Program-made: the position numbers and the translations under genes
Notes under the pieces: generated by a model
The model's database searches: none
What the model was told of the DNA's origin: nothing
The model's input: the letters and a program-made list of their open reading frames with translations, nothing else
Assembly: GCA_002632325.1 (NCBI GenBank)
Contig: NSJK01000016.1
Coordinates: 27,027 to 91,026, forward strand
Source: Lysobacterales bacterium
Lineage (GTDB): Bacteria > Pseudomonadota > Gammaproteobacteria > Xanthomonadales > Rhodanobacteraceae
Length of the DNA: 64,000 nt
Direction: 5' to 3'
In this document: positions 34,556-44,827 of the stretch, piece after piece
How the letters are laid out: the number at the start of each line of letters is the position of its first letter
How positions within the stretch are numbered: the stretch's first letter is position 1

Positions 34556-35758
34556 ATGTCACACCGCGATTCGTACCTTGCCAAGTGGTTTCCCGCTGCC
34601 GTCCTGCTGTGTGCCCTCATCGGAAGCGCCCACGCGCAAAGCGCTGCGCAGAGCGGTCCGACCCTCGACTTGCGCGTTCGTCATGAGCAGGTCGATGACG
34701 CGGCCTTTGCGCGCAATGCGCAGGCCGATACCGTGCGTCTGCGCCTGGGTTACCGTTGGGTGTTTGCGCCCGGCTGGCAGGCCTACGTCGAAGGCGCGCA
34801 CGTGCAGGCGCTGTTTGGCGCGCACTACAACAGCACGGCCAACGGCAAGACCTGGTATCCGACGATCGTCGATCCGCAGTCGAGCCAATTGAATCAGGCC
34901 TTCGTGGCCTATGCCGGTGATGCCTTTGCAGCGACCCTGGGCCGCCAGCGTTTGCTGCTCGACAACCAGCGCTTCTTCGGCAACTCGGGCTGGCGTCAGA
35001 ACGAACAGACCTTCGACGCGTTGTCGATGCGCTACTCGGCAGGTGAAGGCGGGCCGGTCGTTCGCTACGTGTTTCTCGATCGCGTGCAGCGCATCAATGG
35101 CCATGACAATCCCGATCCGCTGCTGCGCGCGTGGAACCTCGACGGCCACCTGCTCAACGTCAGCCAGACCATGCCGCTGGGAGCGCTGACTGGCTACGGC
35201 TACTGGGTCAGGAACAACGACATGCCGACGCTGTCCACGCGCACGCTGGGCGCGCGCTGGGTCGCGACGCAGCCGCTGGCAGAGCTCAAGTTGGGCTGGA
35301 CGCTCGAATACGCCCACCAGACCGACTGGCGCGGCAATCCACAGTCGCTCTCGGCCGATTACCTGCTGATCGAGCCGAGCCTGAGCTGGAAGGCAGTGAC
35401 GTTCAAGGCCGGATGGGAAGTGCTCGGCGGCAATGGCCGCTACGGCTTCGGCACGCCCTACGCGACCCTGCATGCGTTCAATGGCTGGGCGGATCGGTTT
35501 CTGACCACGCCCAGGAATGGTCTGGATGATCGTTACATCGGTGCCAGTGGCAAGCTCGGCAAGGCGGCCTGGGTCACGACCTGGCACCGCTATCGCGCCG
35601 ACCACGGTGATCAGGACTATGGTCGCGAACTGGATGTTTCGCTGGCCTACCCGCTGCGACCCAAGCTCGGCCTGCTGCTGAAGTTTGCCGATTACCGCGC
35701 GAAAGGTTTTTCCAACGATGCCCGCAAGCTGTGGGCGAGCATCGAATACGCGTTCTGA
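34556..35758 (+). CDS. Outer-membrane porin, alginate-export-like family
   Basis: This 400-residue protein has a Sec signal peptide ending at AHAQSAAQ and then a predicted beta-barrel. Typical segments are LDLRVRHEQVDD, LRLGYRWVFAPGWQAYVEG and TLGRQRLLLDNQRFFG. The C-terminus ends KLWASIEYAF, with the final Phe needed for barrel insertion. The family is annotated as alginate export but is found widely, and in denitrifiers it lies beside nir/nor genes, possibly for nitrite or nitrate passage. The start at MSHRDSYL follows CGGAG and lets the FNR box fall upstream. Confidence 0.82.
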   Translation: MSHRDSYLAKWFPAAVLLCALIGSAHAQSAAQSGPTLDLRVRHEQVDDAAFARNAQADTVRLRLGYRWVFAPGWQAYVEGAHVQALFGAHYNSTANGKTWYPTIVDPQSSQLNQAFVAYAGDAFAATLGRQRLLLDNQRFFGNSGWRQNEQTFDALSMRYSAGEGGPVVRYVFLDRVQRINGHDNPDPLLRAWNLDGHLLNVSQTMPLGALTGYGYWVRNNDMPTLSTRTLGARWVATQPLAELKLGWTLEYAHQTDWRGNPQSLSADYLLIEPSLSWKAVTFKAGWEVLGGNGRYGFGTPYATLHAFNGWADRFLTTPRNGLDDRYIGASGKLGKAAWVTTWHRYRADHGDQDYGRELDVSLAYPLRPKLGLLLKFADYRAKGFSNDARKLWASIEYAF

Positions 35759-35768
35759 GCGGCATCAC

Positions 35769-37010
35769 TCAGCGCACAAGCACCCACGCCGCGAGCAGTG
35801 CGGCGTCGATCACGACGACGCCGACGAAGATCAAGCGTGCGAATTGACCGCCGCCACTGCCGAGGGCGGCAAGGCATTTCATGATCGAGTTGGTGATGAA
35901 GGCGAGCGCGAGCGCGAGGCTCGCTTCGCGAGTGGCAATTGCGCCGGTCGCAGCCAGTTCGCCGACCGTCACTGCGGCGGCGTGAACGTCCGCGATGCCG
36001 CTGGCCGCGGCTGCGGCGAGCACACCGCTCTCGCCAATCAAGTTTCCGAGTGCGGCAGCGGCCAGCAATGCAGCGGCGACGATCGCGCCAAACACGAGGG
36101 CGTGCACGAGATCGAACGGGCGCGCAAGGCTGAATTCCGGCAGCGTCTTGCCGGCCTCGCTGCGTGCATGCCAGGCCATCGCCAACGCGATCGCGGCAGC
36201 GGCTGTGCCCGCCGCTAGCAGGGGCGGTGCAAAGGCGCGCAACAGAGGTGGCGCAAGAACGGCCAGGATCAGGGCGAGTTGGATGACGGTGGCGACATTG
36301 GAGAGCAAGGCTGCCGCCACTGCCGAGCGGCGCAACGCCGGCATCGAGCGTGCGCGCTGCCCCATGCCACCGATCGTCGCCGTGCTCGACACGAAGCCAC
36401 CGATCAAGCCGGCGAGCAGCATGCCGCGGTTACCGCCGAACGCACGCAGGGCGATGTAACCCGCGGCATTGATCCCCATCACCAGCACCACCAGCAGCCA
36501 CAGCTTGCGCGGATTGAGCACATCGAGCGGACCCATCGTGCGGTCGGGCAGCAGCGGCAGCACGATTGCGACCGAAGCAGCCAACAGCAACAGATCAGTC
36601 AGTTCGGCATCGCTGAGCACCTGGCGGGTGAAGCGGTGCAAGGCCTGCTTGCTTGCCAGCAGCAGCGCCACCAGCACGAACAGGGCAGCAGCGAGCTGCG
36701 GCGCGCGCATCGCCAACGCACCGAGCAGAAACACCGCGATCAAGGCCAGTTCGCCAGTCAGCCCCGGATCTTCCTTGCGGCTGGTCTGGTAACTCACCAG
36801 CACCAGCACGCCGATCATGAGGCCGGCCAGCGCCAGACCGACGGGTTCGAGCATTGCCCCGATCCCGCCGATGAGAGCAGCCAGCGTGTAGGTGCGCACG
36901 CCAGCGATCGTGTGCGGCCCGACCTGACTGCGCTCGCGCTCGATACCGACGAGCAGCCCGCCACCGAGTGCAGCAAGAATTCCGGACACTACCGCTGCAT
37001 CGAGCGCCAT
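35769..37010 (-). CDS. MgtC/SapB-DUF4010 family membrane protein
   Basis: This 413-residue protein starts with an MgtC-like region (LGGGLLVGIERERSQVG and then AGVRTYTLAALIGGIGA) and continues with a DUF4010 domain (RKLWLLVVLVMGINAAGYIA, GGFVSSTATIGGM). About twelve membrane segments are seen. The transported substrate is not known. It lies 28 bases after SirB2 on the same strand and is convergent with the porin, ten bases separating the two stops. Confidence 0.87.
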   Translation of the reverse strand: MALDAAVVSGILAALGGGLLVGIERERSQVGPHTIAGVRTYTLAALIGGIGAMLEPVGLALAGLMIGVLVLVSYQTSRKEDPGLTGELALIAVFLLGALAMRAPQLAAALFVLVALLLASKQALHRFTRQVLSDAELTDLLLLAASVAIVLPLLPDRTMGPLDVLNPRKLWLLVVLVMGINAAGYIALRAFGGNRGMLLAGLIGGFVSSTATIGGMGQRARSMPALRRSAVAAALLSNVATVIQLALILAVLAPPLLRAFAPPLLAAGTAAAAIALAMAWHARSEAGKTLPEFSLARPFDLVHALVFGAIVAAALLAAAALGNLIGESGVLAAAAASGIADVHAAAVTVGELAATGAIATREASLALALAFITNSIMKCLAALGSGGGQFARLIFVGVVVIDAALLAAWVLVR

Positions 37011-37038
37011 GAGTCGAACCTGTGCTTGCTGCCTTGGC

Positions 37039-37440
37039 TCAGGATAGCAGCGGCGCGAGTGCGCCCCACGGGTTGTGTGCGCGGGCGACGCTGATGATGA
37101 ACAGGTACACCGCGAGCGCGGCGAACAGGCAGCTCACCTGCACGGCACGCGTGCGGCCGCGCTTGAGCGCGAGTGTGCCGAGCGCGATGTAGACCACCAG
37201 CATCAACACCTTGACCGTGAGCCAGGCCTGCACGAACGGGTACTGATGCAGCATGAGCACCAGCAGGATTGCCGAAGTCAGCAGGGTGGTGTCGATCACG
37301 TATGACAAACCGCGCAACCGTGCATCGTTGGTCCAGCGCGAACGCGCGAGCATGAAGCAGCCGCGCAGCGCGAACAGGCAGCCCGAGAGAATCACCGTGG
37401 TGATGTGAATCAGCCGGATCGGCAGGTAGAACTCGATCAC
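37039..37440 (-). CDS. SirB2-family membrane protein
   Basis: This 133-residue, four-helix protein begins MIEFYLPIRLIHITTVILSG, has LRGLSYVIDTTLLTSAILLV in the second hairpin and VKVLMLVVYIALGTLALKRG after it, the SirB2 pattern. Conserved His residues suggest haem or metal binding. It sits between nnrS (9 bases upstream) and the DUF4010 gene and is commonly found with nnrS, so a role near NO handling is likely but not proven. Confidence 0.88.
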   Translation of the reverse strand: MIEFYLPIRLIHITTVILSGCLFALRGCFMLARSRWTNDARLRGLSYVIDTTLLTSAILLVLMLHQYPFVQAWLTVKVLMLVVYIALGTLALKRGRTRAVQVSCLFAALAVYLFIISVARAHNPWGALAPLLS

Positions 37441-37449
37441 GGTGGCGGC

Positions 37450-38769
37450 TCAGCCCGGCTTGCCGTCGAGCCGCGGCGTCATGTAGATCCACAGCGAACG
37501 CAGCACCCACGGCAGGAAGGCGATGATCCAGCCGAACGCGGCAATCACCAGCCACAGCGGCGCATTGCTGGAAATTTCCGCGTACAGGCGTGCGAGAACC
37601 ACGAGCTGCAGCAGGCAGAAGGTCAGCCACGGAATCGCACCCATCTGCAGCGGGCGACCGGAGTGACCATGCGTCACGCGCGTGACCATCGCCACCAGCA
37701 TCGAACCGAAAAAGCCGACCGTGAGCGCATGCGCGGGTGCACGCAGGAACAGGAAGCCGAAATCGAAGAACGCGAGCAGGCTTTGCGCGGCATACAGCGC
37801 AAAGGCGATCCACAACCAGGCACTGCCGATGTAGAGCACTGCGAGCAGGCCCGGGCGCATGCACTTCCACGGCTGCCAGCCGAGCCAGTGCACGAGGAAG
37901 AACACCGCCAGCGGCAGGTCGGCGAGCCACAACCAGTCCTGCTGATGACGCAGGTCGAGCACCAGATGCACGAGCAGCAGCGCCCACATCAGCGGCAGAC
38001 TCCAGCTCGGGCGGAACACGCGATAGCCCGCGCCGGCGACATTGCTGCTGAAGAACGGGATCATGCGGTGGCAGACGGTGAAATAGATCGGCACCAGCAG
38101 GGCGAAGGTGCCGATGCGGATCGAAAAATAAGCCAACTGCCACGGCGCGCCGAGCGCGAAGGCGCCGAATGCGGCCAGGCCGCAGGCGCCGAGCAAGAGC
38201 GCGACAAAGCACGACAGCGCATGACGATCCTTGGCGCCATTGCGTGCCAGAACGCCGCCGAGCGCGATCAGCGCCATGATCCAGCCGCCCAGCATCAAGG
38301 CGATGCCGGCGAGCAACAGCGGGCGCAGATCCAGCAGGCCGATGTGGGCGAGCAGATAGCCGCCGAACACGCCCGCGAACACCGGCACGTAATGTCGTGG
38401 CTGCAGGGCGGGCTGGCCCATCCAGCGCGGAAACACCGTGAGCAGGAAGCCGAAGATGAAGGCCGGCAACATGCCGTACTGGGTGAATACCGCATGCGCC
38501 CAACCCGCCGGTACCGGTGCGGTCGGGAAGGCGTGGCCGGCCCAATTCGCGCCGAGGAAACATGCCCACCACAGCATCGACACGATCACCGCGCTGGCGC
38601 CGGCGAAGAACATCAGGCGGTGCGGCGCGCTCGCCATCACCGCAGGCAATTCGGCCAGCGCCGCGCGCAGCGAGCGATCCTGGTCGGCGGCACTGGCGAC
38701 CGCATTGCTCATTTCCACGCGCAGCGGAATGCCGCCGAGCCCCGACTTGCCACCTGCGTTCGTGTTCAT
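37450..38769 (-). CDS. nnrS: NnrS family haem-copper membrane protein
   Basis: This 439-residue protein has twelve membrane segments and the NnrS motifs PHRLMFFAGASAVIVSMLWW, FIFGFLLTVFPRWMGQPAL, VCHRMIPFFSSNV and VTRVTHGHSGRPL. NnrS relieves nitrosative stress and is induced by NO. The start at 38769 (MNTNAGGKSGLGG) is one of several possible; an ATG at 38709 gives the family-typical length as well. It is first in the nnrS-sirB2-DUF4010 set and has a weak FNR-type sequence 34-47 bases before the start. Confidence 0.92.
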   Translation of the reverse strand: MNTNAGGKSGLGGIPLRVEMSNAVASAADQDRSLRAALAELPAVMASAPHRLMFFAGASAVIVSMLWWACFLGANWAGHAFPTAPVPAGWAHAVFTQYGMLPAFIFGFLLTVFPRWMGQPALQPRHYVPVFAGVFGGYLLAHIGLLDLRPLLLAGIALMLGGWIMALIALGGVLARNGAKDRHALSCFVALLLGACGLAAFGAFALGAPWQLAYFSIRIGTFALLVPIYFTVCHRMIPFFSSNVAGAGYRVFRPSWSLPLMWALLLVHLVLDLRHQQDWLWLADLPLAVFFLVHWLGWQPWKCMRPGLLAVLYIGSAWLWIAFALYAAQSLLAFFDFGFLFLRAPAHALTVGFFGSMLVAMVTRVTHGHSGRPLQMGAIPWLTFCLLQLVVLARLYAEISSNAPLWLVIAAFGWIIAFLPWVLRSLWIYMTPRLDGKPG

Positions 38770-39163
38770 CCCGCAATTGTGAATCACTTGCATCGCATTG
38801 TCTTGATGCAGGTCAGGGAGTGGTGTGCGCCTGCGTGCGAAGGCGGGCGGCAGGGCCACTGCGGTCGGGCGCTGCCCGATCCGTCTCGACGAGCGTGCCC
38901 GTCTCGGTCGTTTCGGGACCGTCCGTGAGCGATTGCTGCCTGCGATTCTCGCGCAGGCAAGTGCTGGATTCCTGCCCCGACCCGCGCGGCGCCAGTTGGG
39001 ACCCGGTGTCTTGGCTTGTGCGAGACGTGACTCTGGTCACGCTAGCCACAGCGCGCTTGTGCGAACGTTGCGATCAGGCATGAAATCAATGTCCGCACGT
39101 ACCAGTTCCTCGGTGCTTGCGCCGCAGCGCTGTCCAACCGATCGGTTTGCGATGGAGATTTCC
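38770..39163. other. Divergent intergenic region between nnrS and the RHS gene
   Basis: This region must hold the promoters of both nnrS and the RHS gene. A weak FNR-like sequence lies at 38803-38816. An ATGGAGATTTCC stretch at 39152 contains the ribosome binding site for the ATG at 39164. No other structure was recognised. Confidence 0.4.
38803..38816 (-). promoter_or_regulatory. Weak FNR/DNR-like sequence before nnrS
   Basis: On the plus strand TTGAT, GCAG, GTCAG keeps one perfect half-site and three of five bases in the other. It is 34-47 bases before the nnrS ATG, near the position expected for an activator. nnrS is under NNR/DNR control elsewhere. Confidence 0.3.
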
Positions 39164-42100
39164 ATGTTCACCTCGAAGTTCGATGGATTTCGTGCGCGCG
39201 GCTTGCGCTGGACAAATCTGCTCGGTGCTGGATGCCTGTTCCTGCTTCTGGGGGGGGGGGCGTCCGGCTGCCGCCATGACGGGGTGGATCGCCAGCGCGC
39301 CCAGCGGCCCGCCTGACAGCGAAGTCCGCTATCGCGGCCCCGAAGAGGCCTGCTACCTCGGCAATATCGACTCCATCATCGAACACGACCGACCTTCGCG
39401 CCCGCCGACGGCTGAATATCGCGTCCTGGCGGCTTCGGTGCAGGCGTATGGCGATGGCGACTATCGGTGTCTGGGTGTGGTCCATGTCCGCGTGAACCAT
39501 GGGGCCACCGGCTGGACGTTGATTCCGTTCGCCACCGATGCGCTGATCGTCGGTTCCGCGGAGGCTTGCAACGTTCCCAACTATACCGATCCGGTCAATG
39601 GCCAGTGTGGCCCACCCAAATGCACCGACGATTGTTGTGGTGATTGCGGCAATGGCACCAACCCGATCCATACGGCGTCGGGCAACAAGTACCAGCGCGA
39701 GACCGACTTTGTCGGCATGGGGCCGTTTCCGCTGCGCATGGTGCGCACCTACAACAGCAATCGCGCGCCGGAGATGACCTTCTCCTTCGGCGCGGGCTGG
39801 ACTCACAGTTACGCGGCTCGCCTCATCGGCGTCGGACCCGAACCATTTGCCCGCGCGATCGCGTATCGGCCTGACGGCCGCATCCTGACCTTCCAGAAGG
39901 TCGGTCCGGTCTGGCGGGGCGATCCGGATGTTTCACAACGACTCAATCTTGAGACGGACGCAACCGGCATGCCGCAGTGGACGTTGACGGAGAATGACGA
40001 CACCGTGGAACGATACGACGGCATGGGCCTTTTGCAGTCGCTGACCAACCGCGATGGATTCAGCCAGACCCTGATCTATGTCGATCCGAACGGCCGTAAC
40101 AGCAGTCGCGTGCAGAAGGTAGTCGACAGTCAGGGCCGTGTGCTCACCTTCGGCTACAACTCGACCCTGCAACTCACCTCCGTCACCGATGAGGCTGGCC
40201 GGGTCTTCGCATACGGATATACCGGCATCAATCTGACGTCGGTGACCTATCCGGTGCCGACCGGTACACGCACACGCAGCTATCTTTACAACGAAGCCGG
40301 GCAGACCAGCGGCGCAAGTCTGCCAGGTGCCCTTACCGGGATCGTCGATGAAGCCGGCCAACGCTTCGCAAGCTGGGGTTACACCGCTGCGGGAAGGGCG
40401 AACCTGAGTGTGCACGGCCCCTTCTCGTCGGGAACGATCGATCGCACCTCGCTCACGTTCAATGCAGACGGAACGACAACGATCATCGACGGCTTGGGCA
40501 AATCGCGCGTGTTTGGCTTCGACGTTCAACATCTGGTCGCGAGGATCGCTACACTGGACCAGCCCTGCGATGACTGCGCTGGCGCAGCAAAGGCGAAGAC
40601 CTATGACACCAATGGTCATCCAGCCTCGGCACGCGATTTCCGCGATACCGAGACGTTGTACAGCTACGACGTGCGCGGTCTCGAAGCGCAGCGCATCGAG
40701 GCGAACACCATCCCGAACCCTGCCAACCCATCGACACGGATCACGCCCGAGGAGAGGCGTACAGTCAATACAGTCTGGAACGCGAATTTCCGCGTACCCG
40801 ATCGCCGCACGATCGTGAACCGATTCGGTACGACGGAGGCACGTACGGATTGGGCCTACAACCCCCGCGGCCAAGTCACGGCCCGCTGCGAAATCGACCC
40901 CGCCGATTCAGCGGCGATGAGCTACACGTGCAGCGCAACGACCGCGCCGCCCGCCAACGCCAAAGTCCGCCGCAGCGTCACGACTTACTGCGAACAAGCC
41001 GACGTGACCGCCGGCACCTGTCCGCTGGTCGGCCTCGTCACTTCCGTCAACGGCCCGCGCGCGACGTCCGAAGCCGGCATGGGTGGCTTTGACGACACGA
41101 CCACCTACACCTACTACCAGACCGACGATCCGAGCTGCGCCAGCGGCGGCGCCTGCCCGCACCGCCACGGCGACCTGTGGAAAGTCACCAACGCGCTTGG
41201 CAAAATCACCGAAACCGTCAGCTACGACAAGAACGGCCGCGTCACCCGCTCGAAGGACGCCAACGGCACGCTCACCGACTTCGCCTATCACCCGCGCGGC
41301 TGGCTGACCGACCGGATCGTGCGCGCGAACGGGAATGGCAGCGCGTCGGCCAATGACGCGACGCTGCACATCGATTACGACCCGGTCGGCAACGTCGTCA
41401 AGGTGACTCAGCCCGACGGCGACTATCTCGCCTACACCTACGACGACGCGCACCGCCTCATCAAGATCGCCGACAATCTCGCCAACAGCATCGACTACTG
41501 CCCCGGCGGCGTCGGCAGCGCGGAGTGTCTGGACGCGGCCGGCAATCGCCGCGTCGAGCAGGTCAAGGATGCGAATGGCACGATCAAGCGCCAACTGCAC
41601 CGCGTCTACAACCAGCTCGGCCAGCTCACGCAGCAACTCAATGCCGCCAACGTCCCGATCGAGTCGTCCATGGGCCTGAGCGAGAACCTCCCCGGTCAGC
41701 CCGCCGTTGCCGACGGCTACGACAGCAACGGCAACCGCGTGCTGTCCGACGATGGCCTCGGCACGCGCACGAAACAGCAATACGACGGCCTCAATCGCCT
41801 TGTCGCGACGATCCAGAACTACAATGGAATCGACACCGCGACAGCCAACACGACCACGCACTACGCCTACGACACGCGCGACAACCTGCGCCAGGTCACC
41901 GACCCGGATGATCTCAACACGGTCTACGACTACGACGGGCTGAACAACCTCACCGGCCTGAACAGCCCTGATACCGGCAACGCGAGCTATACCTACGACA
42001 AAGCCGGCAATCGCATCACGCAGACCGACGCGCGCAACGTGACGAGCACTTACACCTACGATGCGCTCAACCGCCTGACCGCCATCGCGTATCCGACGAG

Positions 42101-44042
42101 CAGCCTCAACGTGTCGTATGCCTACGACCAACCCAACACGACGACGGGTTGCGCGGAGTCCTATCCCGTCGGTCGGCTGACGAAAATGACCGACCCCACG
42201 GGCAGCACGACCTACTGCTACGACCGCCACGGCAACGTGACGAAGAAGACGCAGGTCGGCACCCGGATCGTCTCGTGCCTGAACGGCACGTCCGGCTGCG
42301 GCGGCGTATCCAGCTTTGCCGCAGGCCTCAGCGTGGACGTGGATGGTATTCCCAATCCGACCAAGTCCACGACGATCACCCTCGTCACCGCGATGGCCTA
42401 CACCAAGGGCGACCGCATCCAGAGCATCACCTACCCGAGCGGCGCGATCATCAGCTATGGCCGCGACACGCTCGGCCGCATCAGCTCGGTGCAGTACAAG
42501 GCCAATGCCAATGCCACCGCGGTCAACCTGATCGGCAGCGCGACGTATTACCCGTTCGGTCCGCTGGACACGCTGACCTGGGGCAATGGCCGCACGCTGA
42601 CCAAGAGCTACGACGCCGACTACGCGATCGACTCGATTCAAGCCAATCCGACCGGCCTCACGCTCGACGCGACCACGGACGTCATGGGCAACGTCACTGC
42701 CTTGAGTCAGACGCTGAGTCCAGCCACGCCCGATCGCAGCTATCAATACGATCCGCTCTACCGCCTGAGCAAAGCCAATGCCGGCGCGACAACGCGCGAG
42801 AGCTATGGCTACAGCCCCACCGGCGATCGCACCAGCGCCACGCTCGACGGCGCGACGCAGGCCTACACCTACACCGCCGGCACGCACCACCTCGCCAGCG
42901 TCGGCGCCACCGCCCGCAGCTACGACGACAACGGCAACACCACCAGCAACAACCTGGCCTACGACCAGCGCAACCGCCTCGCCGGCTGGAAGCTGCAAGG
43001 CGGCCAGATCAGCCTCGATGGCGACTCGGCCCAATACGGCTACAACGGCAAGGGCGAACGCACGGTCAAGCAGGTGACCTACAACAACCATTGCCTCGCG
43101 CCTGCCTGCTACCCCGTCCCCGAGGCGCCCATCGGCTGGCTCACGGGCACCGCAACCTTCGCCTACGACGAGGCCGGACACCTGATCGGCGAATATCCCA
43201 GCCTCTACGGCCCCGGAAGGAACACCGAGTACATCTACCTCGACGGCACGCCGATCGCGGCGATCCGCAGCGGCCAGATCCACGAGATCGAAACCGATCA
43301 CCTAGGCACGCCGCGCGCGATCGTCAGGCCTGGAACCACGCCCAGCGCAGACGTGACGGTGTGGCGCTGGGACTTGCTTGGCAACACCTTCGGAGGGGAC
43401 GCCCCGAATGAAGATGCGGATGGCGATGGCACCGCCTTCAGCTTCAACCTGAGGTATCCGGGGCAGTACGCGGATGTGGAGACGGGGCTGAACTACAACT
43501 ACTTCCGGGATTATGAGCCGGGAACCGGCAGATACATCGAGAGCGATCCGATTGGCCTAAACGGAGGGCCAAGCAGCTACAGCTACGTTTCGGCGGCCCC
43601 TTTACGTCGAGTGGATCGACGTGGGCTTCTTCAGATTGACCCATCCTGTAACTATTGTGATAAAGAAGGCGACGTAGCCGAACGCGTGATGAGAAACGCA
43701 TCGATTGCTTGCGTTGAAAAGATCAAATTGATAAAGAATGCAACGCTTTCAGACTGCATTTTGAAGCGTTGTTTATCAAATGCCAAAGTTATTTGTAATG
43801 GAACTAGTTGTACACCTGGCATTGGCGGTTATAACGATTGGTCTGGTGTCGCGAGTGGGGCATTTATTGTACCTGGCGTATATATTCCTAGCCCGAATGT
43901 ACATATTTGCGTTCCAAACACGAGTTGGAAAAGAGGGGCTACAAATCTTCTTCATGAATTGGCCCATAGCTGTGCTTGGGACCATGGAAATGGAGATGGA
44001 GTCCCTCATGACCCAAATCCACAGCCGTGGCCAAGGCAGTAG
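39164..44042 (+). CDS. RHS/YD-repeat protein with HExxH toxin-like C-terminus, frameshifted at a G run
   Basis: The body, readable without interruption from at least 39276, has a DUF6531-type start (GNKYQRETDFVGMGPFPLRM), many YD repeats, and an RHS core (TDHLGTPRAIV, YNYFRDYEPGTGRYIESDPIGL). After the core the DNA becomes visibly AT-richer and encodes a new C-terminal tip of about 140 residues with HELAHSCAWDH, an HExxH metalloprotease motif with a third His. A signal sequence (MFTSKFDGFRARG, then NLLGAGCLFLLLGG) starts at 39164 after GGAG, but in another frame. A tract of 11 G at 39250-39260 puts the two out of frame; 10 G would join them. The gene is either phase-variable or mis-sequenced here. 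Confidence 0.83.
39250..39260 (+). repeat. Run of 11 G at the signal-body junction of the RHS gene
   Basis: Eleven consecutive G residues lie inside the signal-peptide coding part. With 11 G the signal frame reads GGGASGC and stops at 39316. With one G fewer it continues as GGGRPAAAMTGW into the RHS body. Such tracts change length by slipped-strand mispairing and are known phase-variation switches; they are also common assembly-error sites. Confidence 0.85.
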
Positions 44043-44192
44043 CAGGGTGCTGAAAAACCCACGCGATAGAGATTTCAGTCGAAATTTCATCACCGCTGCA
44101 CTTGTCGTGATCAATAAAATCAGTGTCTTGCAAAGCCTGTGCGCTTCGGTTTTTTGTGGGTTGACTCAAAAATCGACTTTTTCAGCACCCTG
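44043..44192. mobile_element. 150-bp MITE-like element with 15-bp terminal inverted repeats
   Basis: The ends are CAGGGTGCTGAAAAA and its exact reverse complement. The element is flanked on both sides by GTAG (44039-44042 and 44193-44196), a 4-bp target duplication. The left copy includes the TAG stop codon of the RHS gene, so insertion kept the stop intact. No coding capacity. A related element lies at 50924-51084. Confidence 0.78.
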
Positions 44193-44200
44193 GTAGGTTC

Positions 44201-44611
44201 ATGATGAAGTATGGCGTGATTGCTTTGCTTGCTGCGGCCGCCGTTGGGTTTGCTGCGGATAGAAATATAGACTACGACGTTACTATAAGAGTGACTGGGC
44301 ACGTCGTGTGCGAGAGATGTACTGACAATATAGACCTAGTTATCCTGAGGCGTAGCGCTGGTGACCTGTTACCGATTACACTGTCGAGAAGCAAGCTACC
44401 CCCTGGGGCATTGATAGATCATGTGGAGAATTATGCTTGGGGTGTTCGGGTTCTTGATGGTCAAGAGACGCCGCCCGTAGAAATAGTTGTGTTGCTTCGT
44501 GCTAATAAATGCGAGGCCGCCGAGTTTGAATATAGCTTGTCCAAACTTCCTTTACTAAACGGCCGGTTTAGTATAAATCTTGGTGATGTGACTCTGTGTC
44601 GCGGCCAATGA
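44201..44611 (+). CDS. Small exported protein, candidate immunity protein of the RHS toxin
   Basis: This 136-residue protein has a signal peptide (VIALLAAAAVGFAADR) and a mature part with three or four cysteines (VVCERCTDNID, ANKCEAAEF, TLCRGQ). The DNA is much less GC-rich than the chromosome and matches the AT-richer tip of the RHS gene just upstream, from which it is separated only by the MITE-like element. RHS toxins are usually followed by a cognate immunity gene, and a periplasmic one fits a secreted metalloprotease tip. That role is inferred from position; there is no family match I can give. Confidence 0.6.
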   Translation: MMKYGVIALLAAAAVGFAADRNIDYDVTIRVTGHVVCERCTDNIDLVILRRSAGDLLPITLSRSKLPPGALIDHVENYAWGVRVLDGQETPPVEIVVLLRANKCEAAEFEYSLSKLPLLNGRFSINLGDVTLCRGQ

Positions 44612-44726
44612 AGTGGTGGGATCCTACAAGTTCGATCTTCAATAGTGTGGCTATGCCGAGCGGCCGGTCAACGCGTGTAAGTTGTGGCTGCTCGCCGCCA
44701 CACACGCCGCGCCATGAGTGGCGCGC

Positions 44727-44740
44727 TTGATCTGGATCAG
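44727..44740 (+). promoter_or_regulatory. FNR/DNR-like box upstream of the chorismate mutase-UbiT gene
   Basis: TTGAT, CTGG, ATCAG matches TTGAT-N4-ATCAA at nine of ten positions. It lies 88-101 bases before the start at 44828. UbiT belongs to the oxygen-independent ubiquinone pathway, and FNR control of ubiT is known in E. coli, so the position makes biological sense. Confidence 0.55.
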
Positions 44741-44827
44741 CGCGCCCGGCACGCAAGTGCGCTGTAATCCACCGACGATGAACGAAGAGATAGGCAAGGC
44801 ATCGGCCATTACGCTCGGAGCACTGCT

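Noticed and set aside
40908..43301. Long minus-strand open frame opposite the RHS gene
   Set aside because: It mirrors the YD repeats on the other strand and has no protein-like motif.
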